NCBI RefSeq assembly: GCF_022179245.1
Contig: NZ_BPQM01000026.1
Coordinates: 1-64,000, forward strand
Source of the DNA: Methylobacterium gregans
GTDB lineage: Bacteria > Pseudomonadota > Alphaproteobacteria > Rhizobiales > Beijerinckiaceae
Direction of reading: 5' to 3'
DNA length: 64,000 nt
The notes under the pieces are model-generated. The model ran no database searches. It was given only the letters and a program-made list of their open reading frames with translations, and was not told the DNA's origin. Each line of letters opens with the position of its first letter. Within the stretch, counting starts at the first letter, position 1. Shown here one piece after another: positions 58,418 through 64,000 of the stretch. The translations under genes and the position numbers were made by a program.

Positions 58418-58644
58418 GGGCCGCGCTCGCCCTGGTCGTGCTCACCATGGCCGGCGCGCCGGCGCTGGCCGCGCCCCGTGCCCACCAAGTCCCCCAACCG
58501 CCGCTCGAGCACGATCCGGCGCGCCCGCCCGCGTCAGCCGATTCCACGCTCACGGCGACCGGCTCGGCCTCGGGCCGGCGGCTGCGTGCCCTCGACCTCG
58601 ACGGCCTCGTCCCGCTGCGCCTGCGCCTGACGATCCCGTTCTGA
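58414..58644 (+). CDS. Small exported protein, 76 aa
   Basis: GTG 58414 overlaps the RlpA-like stop. A signal peptide ([20 protein letters not shown]) is followed by a Pro/Ser-rich region and a basic C-terminus. Coupling to the RlpA-like gene suggests a joint function in the periplasm. The family is unknown. Confidence 0.55.
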   Translation: MRAALALVVLTMAGAPALAAPRAHQVPQPPLEHDPARPPASADSTLTATGSASGRRLRALDLDGLVPLRLRLTIPF

Positions 58645-58667
58645 CCCTCCTCACCCGGATCAGCATC

Positions 58668-59723
58668 ATGACCGACTGGAAGCGGATCCTCCGCGCCGTC
58701 GCGCCCCGCGCGCGCGCCGATATCGTTGCGGCCTTCGTGGCGCTCGATGCCGAGATCGAGGCCGCCGGCATCGCCACGGATCTGCGCCGGGCTCACTTCC
58801 TGGCTCAGGTCGTGCCCGAAAGCGCCTACCTGACGCGCCTCGAGGAGAACCTGAACTACACCACCGCCGAGCGCATCCGGGCGACCTGGAAGACGCGCTT
58901 CCAAGACGTGGCCGCAGCCGCGCCCTACGTCCGGAATCCGAAGGCGCTGGCGAACTTCGTCTACGGCGGCCGCATGGGCAACAACCGGCCCGGCGACGGC
59001 TGGCTGTTCCGCGGCGGTGGCCTCGGCATGACGACGGGGCGGGCGAACTACCGCAAGGCCGGATTCGAGAGCAGCCCCGAGGAGCTGCGCAAGCCGCTCA
59101 TCGCGCTGCGCACCGCCCTGACCTTCTGGGTGGACAACCGCTGCGAGGCCTACGCCGATCGCGACGACGTCGTCGGGCTGCGTCAGGTCTGGAACGGGGG
59201 GCAGATCGGAATCGCGGAGACCCGCGAGATCCTGGCCAAGGCCAAGGCGGTCCTCAAGACGCTTCCCGCCCAGGCGAAGCTGAAGGCGCTCCGCTACCCC
59301 GTCGGCGCCGTCGACGGCGACCATGCCGCCCGGACCACCGGCGCTGTGCAGCTGCTGCAGCACCGCGCAGGCCTGCCCGTGACGGGCGAGCTCGACGACG
59401 CCACGCTCGCCGCCCTGGACGAGGCGGAGCCCCTGCCGGTCGCGAAGAAGGACGCCAACCTCGCGGCCTCGCGCACAGTCCAGGGGGCGGGCGCCGCCGG
59501 CACCTTCGGCTTCGCCGAGCTCGTTCAGAGCGCGGGCGAGCTGAAGGATCAGGTGGAGAGCGCGCACGCCCAGATCTCGGCCGGCACCGTGTTCGGCCTC
59601 GTCATGGGCACGGTGATCGTCGCCGGCGCCGCCTACGCGATCTACGCGCGCTGGGACGACGCCGGCCGGCCTCTGCCGGGCTTCCTCGCCCGCCGCTTCC
59701 CCAGCCTCATGGGTGCCGCCTGA
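58668..59723 (+). CDS. Endolysin: GH19 glycosidase with PG-binding domain
   Basis: The 351-residue protein has a GH19 (chitinase/lysozyme) domain: AHFLAQVVPESAYLTRLEEN with the catalytic Glu, NFVYGGRMGNN, and RGGGLGMTTGRANYRKAGF. A peptidoglycan-binding domain (about 215-250, TTGAVQLLQHRAGLPVTGEL) follows. A C-terminal transmembrane helix (GTVFGLVMGTVIVAGAAYAI) is unusual and could hold the enzyme inactive in the membrane until lysis. Confidence 0.88.
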   Translation: MTDWKRILRAVAPRARADIVAAFVALDAEIEAAGIATDLRRAHFLAQVVPESAYLTRLEENLNYTTAERIRATWKTRFQDVAAAAPYVRNPKALANFVYGGRMGNNRPGDGWLFRGGGLGMTTGRANYRKAGFESSPEELRKPLIALRTALTFWVDNRCEAYADRDDVVGLRQVWNGGQIGIAETREILAKAKAVLKTLPAQAKLKALRYPVGAVDGDHAARTTGAVQLLQHRAGLPVTGELDDATLAALDEAEPLPVAKKDANLAASRTVQGAGAAGTFGFAELVQSAGELKDQVESAHAQISAGTVFGLVMGTVIVAGAAYAIYARWDDAGRPLPGFLARRFPSLMGAA

Positions 59724-60199
59724 TGCTCGATTTCTCCACGTCCGGAATCCTGATCGCCGCCCTGCAGGGGCTCTGGCTCACCCTGTCGCCGGCGGCGCTC
59801 GGCACCTTCGTCGCCGGCGTCGGCATCCTGGCGCTGGCCGCCTGCGGGATCGTGGTCCTGCCGGTCCGCTACCGTCTGCCGGCGATCGTCCTCGGCGGTG
59901 CGCTGGCCATCCTCGGCGTCGGCTGGCAGCTCGCCCTCGCCGAGGGAGCCAAGACCGCGATCCTCGCCAACGCGAAGGCGGCGATCGCGGCCGACCGCGA
60001 GCGTGCCGACCTCGCAGAGGCCGCCGCCCGGGACATCGGCGCCCAGGCGGTGCGCGACGCCGAAGAGTACGAGCGCGCCCTCTCAGCCAAGAAGGAATCG
60101 GACCATGCCGCGGACGTCCATCCGGACCGCGATCGCATCGCTGTGCCTCGCGACCTCGCTCGCGGCCTGCGAGCACTCCAGCGGGCCGGCGCCCATTGA
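59723..60199 (+). CDS. Inner-membrane spanin-like protein (Rz-type)
   Basis: The 158-residue protein has two hydrophobic segments (AALGTFVAGVGILALAACGI and LPAIVLGGALAILGVGWQLA), then a charged coiled coil (AIAADRERADLAEAAARDIG). Its 3' end overlaps a lipoprotein gene in another frame, the Rz/Rz1 layout. Confidence 0.6.
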   Translation: MLDFSTSGILIAALQGLWLTLSPAALGTFVAGVGILALAACGIVVLPVRYRLPAIVLGGALAILGVGWQLALAEGAKTAILANAKAAIAADRERADLAEAAARDIGAQAVRDAEEYERALSAKKESDHAADVHPDRDRIAVPRDLARGLRALQRAGAH

Positions 60200-60428
60200 T
60201 CTGAGCCTCGGCGCCGGCGTCGCCCACCGGGTGACGCTGCCGCCCGCGCCGGCCGGCGTTGAGGCGTGCCTGCGCCGGACCTTCCCGGAGGTGCCGGACC
60301 GTGACCTCACCACGCGCGAGGTCACCCGGATGCTCGGCGACGCCATCCTGCTCGACAAGGCCAAGACCGCCTGCGGTCTGCTCGCGGTCCAGTGGGTCGA
60401 GCGCGTCCGGCGGGACTTCGCCCGCTGA
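60105..60428 (+). CDS. Outer-membrane spanin-like lipoprotein (Rz1-type)
   Basis: ATG 60105 has AAGGA eight bases upstream. The signal peptide ends in the lipobox LAAC (ATSLAACEHSSG). The mature part is 85 residues with a Pro-rich stretch and a C-terminal helical domain (PDRDLTTREVTRMLGDAILL). It overlaps the Rz-type gene by 95 bases. Confidence 0.65.
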   Translation: MPRTSIRTAIASLCLATSLAACEHSSGPAPIDLSLGAGVAHRVTLPPAPAGVEACLRRTFPEVPDRDLTTREVTRMLGDAILLDKAKTACGLLAVQWVERVRRDFAR

Positions 60429-60437
60429 TCAGTCCTC

Positions 60438-60466
60438 CGACCCCCGTGAAAATTTCACGAGGGTCG
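60438..60466. repeat. 13-bp-stem dyad between spanin and membrane-protein genes
   Basis: CGACCC..CGTGAAA pairs with TTTCACG..GGGTCG around one base, with short unpaired bases. No T-run follows, so it could be an operator, RNA-processing hairpin or weak terminator. Confidence 0.6.
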
Positions 60467-60519
60467 GCACACCTCTTCGCGCCCGCCTCGCCGGCGCCGC
60501 CCGGCCTCGGAGGCCGCCC

Positions 60520-61152
60520 ATGACCCAGCAATTCCAGCAGCAGCAGACCCAGCCCATGACCGGTCGACCGATGGACGAGCGCATCACCTCGCTCGAGGTC
60601 CGCGTCGGCGGGATCGAGGACGGCATCAAGACGATCGTCGGCAAGCTCGACACCCGCGATCGCGTGCCGTGGGGTGTGATCGGTACCTTCGCGGGCGTCT
60701 CCCTGACCATCATCGCCATGGTCGGCGGCTTGGCATTCCGTCCGCTGGGCGACGGGATCTCCGACCTGAAGGCGCAGCTGGTGAAGATGGAGGCCCGTGC
60801 CGACCGCTACGTCCCGCGCGAGGACCTGGACACGCGTTTCGCCAACGCCCGCTCCGACATCGATGCGCGTTTCGGCGTGGTGAGCCAGCGCCGGGATGAT
60901 CTGCAGCGGCTGACCGATGCCCGCATGGACCGGGTGGAGCGTGACCTCGACGCTGTCCAGAAGCACGTCGTTCCCCGCGGTGAGCACGAGCAGATGTGGG
61001 CCGCACAGCGCGCCCGGGACGCCGACCTCCAGCGCCAGGCCGACCAAGCGCGCCAGGGGCTCTACGATCTGAACACCCCGCGGGACACGATGCAGCGAAT
61101 GCAGCGGCAGATCGACCAGCTGGAGCGCGACCAGCGCCGTCCGGGCGGCTGA
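60520..61152 (+). CDS. Membrane protein with coiled coil, possible holin
   Basis: GGAGG precedes ATG 60520 by six bases. A Gln-rich N-terminus leads to one transmembrane helix (WGVIGTFAGVSLTIIAMVGG) and a long charged coiled coil to the end (EREQRR-like repeats). It is the last gene of the phage late block. Single-span coiled-coil proteins at this place often act in lysis, but this is inference. Confidence 0.6.
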   Translation: MTQQFQQQQTQPMTGRPMDERITSLEVRVGGIEDGIKTIVGKLDTRDRVPWGVIGTFAGVSLTIIAMVGGLAFRPLGDGISDLKAQLVKMEARADRYVPREDLDTRFANARSDIDARFGVVSQRRDDLQRLTDARMDRVERDLDAVQKHVVPRGEHEQMWAAQRARDADLQRQADQARQGLYDLNTPRDTMQRMQRQIDQLERDQRRPGG

Positions 61153-61179
61153 TCCCGCGTCGACACCTGTTCACACCTC

Positions 61180-61215
61180 AGGCGCCCCTGGCTTCGGCCG
61201 GGGGCGCCTTTTGTT
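61180..61215 (+). terminator. Strong rho-independent terminator ending the phage block
   Basis: AGGCGCCCC (61180-61188) pairs with GGGGCGCCT (61201-61209), followed by TTTGTTGTTTC. It also faces the stop of the leftward gene at 61219, so it may serve both directions. Confidence 0.85.
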
Positions 61216-61218
61216 GTT

Positions 61219-61461
61219 TCAGGGGGCAGAGCGCCGCTGGCGCCGCCGCGTCTCTGGGTGATCCCGAGCCGCGTCTTCCTGTGTCTCCGCCTCGGCTGCC
61301 AACCTCCGGATCACGTTGCCCAGGCGCGCGAGCATCGGCCGGCGCTCGCGGTAGGAGTGCGCGTCGTACTCCGCGCGCCACGCGGCGAGCGCCTCCTCCA
61401 ACGTTCGTCCCTTCAGGTATCCTGCCGCGAGCGCCCGGCGGCCCTCGTCCAGATCCTCCAC
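61219..61461 (-). CDS. Hypothetical protein, 80 aa
   Basis: The leftward frame encodes a helical, charged protein (RTLEEALAAWRAEYDAHSYR). It is in convergent orientation to the phage late genes. Its function is unknown. Confidence 0.55.
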   Translation of the reverse strand: MEDLDEGRRALAAGYLKGRTLEEALAAWRAEYDAHSYRERRPMLARLGNVIRRLAAEAETQEDAARDHPETRRRQRRSAP

Positions 61462-61468
61462 AGCGCGC

Positions 61469-61720
61469 TCAGCCCTGCAGGCTCTCGGCGAAGTCGTCCG
61501 GCACCTCGCCGAACTGGCCGAGGATGGTCGCGCTCTCCAGCTCGCCCGTCTCGTCGTCGGCCACGATCCGGATCGCGGCCGTGCCGGGCATACGCGCGGC
61601 CATCGCCTCGGCCTTCTTCAGCGCGCCGCTCTCTGTCGAGGCGAGTTCCGGCCGGTCCGGCTTCAGCCGCTTCCGGTGGATGCTGAAGGTCTGCACCATG
61701 AAGCTCGTCTTCAGGGCCAT
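61469..61720 (-). CDS. Hypothetical protein, 83 aa
   Basis: From ATG 61720 the protein starts [20 protein letters not shown] and has a regular alpha/beta pattern. It ends eight bases before the next gene on the same strand and may form an operon with it. Its function is unknown. Confidence 0.6.
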   Translation of the reverse strand: MALKTSFMVQTFSIHRKRLKPDRPELASTESGALKKAEAMAARMPGTAAIRIVADDETGELESATILGQFGEVPDDFAESLQG

Positions 61721-61858
61721 GCTCGGATCCTCTCCCCCAGCGGCCGGAAACGGATAAGCCCCGCATCCGAAACGCGCTTCAGACACCATCCACAGGCGTG
61801 CACAGCTGGCGAAGATCGCCCCGCTCACCAGATTGCTCACAGGCCGCCCGCCGTGTTT

Positions 61859-61873
61859 GTTCGCTAAACGTTC
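61859..61873. promoter_or_regulatory. LexA (SOS) box before umuD
   Basis: GTTC-N7-GTTC with spacer GCTAAAC, 22 bases before GTG 61895. It is a perfect alphaproteobacterial SOS box and shares the following TAG with the copy at 13660. Confidence 0.85.
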
Positions 61874-61894
61874 TAGCAGGGGTGAGGCGCCGGA

Positions 61895-62350
61895 GTGAGT
61901 CTGCATCGGGTCGCAGAACTACCGGACGACGGGTTGTCCACGGTGCGCGTGCCGCTGCTGGGACAGCGGCTCTGCGCCGGCTTTCCCTCGCCGGCCGACG
62001 ACTTCCTGGAGGGGGCGATCGAGCTGCCGCGCTGGCTGGTGCCGAATCCGCCCGCGACCTTCCTCTGGCAGATCAGCGGCGAGAGCATGCGCGGCGCCGG
62101 CATCTTCGACCAGGATCTCGCCTGCGTCGATCGGAGCCTGAAGGCCGAGCACGACTGCGTGGTGGTGGCCGTCGTCAACGGCCAGATGTCGATCAAGCGG
62201 CTGGTGATCGAGGGCAACCGGGCGCGGCTGGCCTTCGACAACCCGGACCTGCCGGCCTTCGCGGTCGAGGATCTGGAGGAGGCCGCGATCTGGGGCGTGG
62301 TTCGCTTCACGATCCGCTGGCACCTCGTGCGCGGGCGGCTCGGCCGATGA
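61895..62350 (+). CDS. umuD: UmuD-like SOS protein (S24 family)
   Basis: The 151-residue protein has the cleavage-site region [12 protein letters not shown], the nucleophile Ser in [12 protein letters not shown] and the Lys in [11 protein letters not shown]. RecA-stimulated self-cleavage would give UmuD', the partner of polymerase V. It starts at GTG 61895. Its stop overlaps the umuC start (ATGA), so both are co-translated under the LexA box. Confidence 0.92.
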   Translation: MSLHRVAELPDDGLSTVRVPLLGQRLCAGFPSPADDFLEGAIELPRWLVPNPPATFLWQISGESMRGAGIFDQDLACVDRSLKAEHDCVVVAVVNGQMSIKRLVIEGNRARLAFDNPDLPAFAVEDLEEAAIWGVVRFTIRWHLVRGRLGR

Positions 62351-63636
62351 GCCGGGCGCTGGCGCTGATCGACGGCAACTCGTTCTACTGCTCCTGCGAG
62401 CGCGTGTTCGATCCGAAGCTCGCGGGCGTGCCGGTCATCGTGCTCTCGAACAACGACGGCTGCGCCATTGCGCGGACCGCCGAGGCGAAGGCGCTCGGCA
62501 TCAAGATGGGCGATCCCTTCTTCAAGATCCGGGAGATGTGCCGCAGCCAGGGCGTGCGGGTGTTCTCGTCGAACTACACCCTCTACGGCGACATGAGCGC
62601 CCGCACGAACGCGGTCTACCGGGACTTCTCACCCCGGGTGGAGATCTACTCCATCGACGAGAGTTTCCTCGACCTCTCCGACGTGCGGGCGGATCGGCGC
62701 GTCGAGCTCGCCCGCGACCTGCGGGCGACCGTGCGCGCCTGGACGGGCATCCCGACTTGCGTCGGCATTGGCCCGACCAAGACGCTCGCCAAGCTCGCCA
62801 ACCACATCGCCAAGACGGTGCCGAACCTCGACGGCGTCTGCGACCTAACCGATCCGGTGGCCTACGATCACTGGCTCTGCCGCATCTCGGTGGCGGAGGT
62901 GTGGGGCATCGGCCGTGCCTCGCTCGCAAAGCTCGAGGCGCTCGGCGTCGACACCGTGGCGGACCTGCGCGATCTCGACCCGCGGCCGGTGCGCAAGGCG
63001 ATGACAGTGGTGGGCGAGCGCATCATCCACGAGCTGCGCGGGCTGGCCTGTCTGCCGCTGGAGCTGATGCCGGCCCAGCGCAAGGGCTGCGCCGTGACCC
63101 GCTCGTTCTCCCGCCGGATCACCGACCGGGCCGAGCTGGAGCAGGCGGTCTCGGCGCACGCGACGCGGCTGGGCGAGAAGCTGCGGCGCGGCGGGCTCGC
63201 CACCAATCACGTCAGCGTCTTCTATCACACCAGCGAGCACGACCGCGGCGATTCGATGCGGTCGGTCTCGACCACGGTGACGCTGCCTGAGGCGACGAGC
63301 GATTCGCTGGCGCTGATCAAGGCCGCGCTGCTGGGCGTCGCCAAGACCTGGCGCGAGCCGGGCGAGCGGCCCTGGCGCTACGCGAAGGCCGGCGTCATCA
63401 CCACCGACCTGATGCGCCTGGAGGAGAGCCCACGGGCACTGATCGGGCAGATGGACAGGGAGCGCTCCGGTCCGCTTATGGCGGCGATCGACGCCTGCAA
63501 CGCGCGCTGGGGCGCGGGCTCAGTCGTTCCGGCGCGGGCGGGAGTGCTGGAGAAGCGGAGCTGGAGCACGAAGTTCGAGATGCGCACGCCCCGTTATACA
63601 ACTCAGGTAAGAGAGTTACCGATCGCGGTCGCATAG
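62347..63636 (+). CDS. umuC: DNA polymerase V catalytic subunit UmuC
   Basis: The 429-residue Y-family polymerase shows [19 protein letters not shown], the catalytic [13 protein letters not shown], the helix-hairpin-helix region ([20 protein letters not shown]) and the little-finger domain. The C-terminus ends [20 protein letters not shown], close to the normal UmuC end. With UmuD' it copies damaged DNA during SOS. It is complete and typical in length (E. coli 422). Confidence 0.93.
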   Translation: MSRALALIDGNSFYCSCERVFDPKLAGVPVIVLSNNDGCAIARTAEAKALGIKMGDPFFKIREMCRSQGVRVFSSNYTLYGDMSARTNAVYRDFSPRVEIYSIDESFLDLSDVRADRRVELARDLRATVRAWTGIPTCVGIGPTKTLAKLANHIAKTVPNLDGVCDLTDPVAYDHWLCRISVAEVWGIGRASLAKLEALGVDTVADLRDLDPRPVRKAMTVVGERIIHELRGLACLPLELMPAQRKGCAVTRSFSRRITDRAELEQAVSAHATRLGEKLRRGGLATNHVSVFYHTSEHDRGDSMRSVSTTVTLPEATSDSLALIKAALLGVAKTWREPGERPWRYAKAGVITTDLMRLEESPRALIGQMDRERSGPLMAAIDACNARWGAGSVVPARAGVLEKRSWSTKFEMRTPRYTTQVRELPIAVA

Positions 63637-63681
63637 ATATCTCAGCGCGCACCTGCGCACGAGAAAGTGCTGTTGGTAGAA

Positions 63682-64000
63682 TCATATTTTCTCAATAGCA
63701 ATATCGCCTTGCTGCCTGCGAAATAGGCGATAAGCTTGCGGTCTGATGGGAGGAGCGACGCCTGAATTGATGGCATTTTCAACCGAAGCGAAAGTCTTCT
63801 CGCTTAGATTACGAGTGTCAGGCATAGAATTTGATTTTAGCCACGCAGGTATATCGTAATCCGTCCAGTTTGACGCCAAAATCCTCTGAATCAAACGATC
63901 AGAGAATCTTGATCGAACAACTCGGGCTGGCACACCTGCAACGATCATATATGGATCAACATCATTTGTGACGACAGCGTTCGCACCAATCACTGCTCCT
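63682..64000 (-). CDS. Hexapeptide-repeat acetyltransferase, N-terminus beyond the window
   Basis: The open frame runs leftward from the edge to a stop at 63682 (about 105 residues). It contains the end of a left-handed beta-helix (VIGANAVVTNDVDPYMIVAG) and the coil cap PARVVRSRFSDRLIQRILAS, as in CatB/Vat-like or sugar O-acetyltransferases. Its codons are clearly AT-richer than the rest of the window. Surface polysaccharide or antibiotic modification are both possible. Confidence 0.75.
   Translation of the reverse strand, partial: GAVIGANAVVTNDVDPYMIVAGVPARVVRSRFSDRLIQRILASNWTDYDIPAWLKSNSMPDTRNLSEKTFASVENAINSGVAPPIRPQAYRLFRRQQGDIAIEKI

Larger units (their letters stand above)
5302..61215. 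mobile_element. Temperate prophage, lambda-type head with P2-type tail
   Basis: The element has an attL in tRNA-Pro, integrase and Xis, an immunity region with divergent promoters, replication genes, a complete head and tail set, and a lysis module. All expected essential functions are present without visible frameshifts, so it may be inducible. The end given here is the terminator after the last recognisable phage gene. The true right attachment site lies beyond 64000, so the integrated element is at least 58.7 kb. Confidence 0.9.

Noticed and set aside
61798-62346. N-terminal extension of umuC
   Set aside because: The upstream part is the reading frame antiphase to umuD with poor composition. 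The normal UmuC start [11 protein letters not shown] is at 62347.

Overview
The window is very GC-rich alphaproteobacterial DNA. The guess of Methylobacterium or a close relative rests on the general character of the small flanking genes and on two sites matching the alphaproteobacterial LexA box (GTTC-N7-GTTC); it was not tested against any database. Bases 1 to about 5.3 kb look like ordinary chromosome: a truncated multi-PAS sensor histidine kinase, small hypothetical genes, and three near-identical hairpin terminators. 

From 5302 onward the window is dominated by a large temperate prophage. Its left edge is the 3' part of a tRNA-Pro(GGG) gene, cut at the anticodon loop and followed directly by a tyrosine integrase, as expected for attL. 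I find no second copy of this tRNA segment before 64000, so the right junction lies outside the window. The phage module itself ends at a strong terminator near 61.2 kb.

The prophage layout is lambda-like. A leftward early operon (13310 down to 5383) carries small regulators, a PD-(D/E)XK exonuclease, a RecA-fold ATPase, a ParB-like protein, an Xis-like protein and the integrase. The immunity region (13.3-14.56 kb) has a self-cleavable CI-type repressor, a Cro-like protein and five related operator palindromes (consensus TTGCCATATGGCAA) overlapping divergent promoters. Between the repressor and the leftward promoter sits a small zinc-ribbon gene with a perfect SOS box. A rightward early operon (14560-24941) carries a RuvC-like nuclease, a DNA methyltransferase, a RecD2/Dda-like helicase, an HNH-type endonuclease and a replication ATPase. 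Directly after that ATPase gene is a perfect 26-bp G-run/C-run inverted repeat.

The late region (25.9-61.2 kb) starts with tiny genes and a serine recombinase, then a CTAAA repeat cluster just upstream of the terminase genes (candidate cos/pac). The head genes are lambda-type (GpA terminase, gpW, portal, S49 protease with nested scaffold, D, E). The tail genes are P2-type and keep the P2 order V-W-J-I-fibres-sheath-tube-E/E'-T-U-X-D, including a TTTTTTG frameshift site in E. The virion was therefore probably a contractile-tailed phage with a lambda-like head. The lysis module has an RlpA-like protein, a GH19 endolysin, a spanin-like pair and a small membrane protein.

Right of the phage module are two small leftward genes, an SOS-boxed umuD-umuC pair and, in noticeably AT-richer DNA, the C-terminus of a hexapeptide-repeat acetyltransferase cut by the window edge. 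These may be prophage cargo or part of a larger island, because the right attachment site is not seen.
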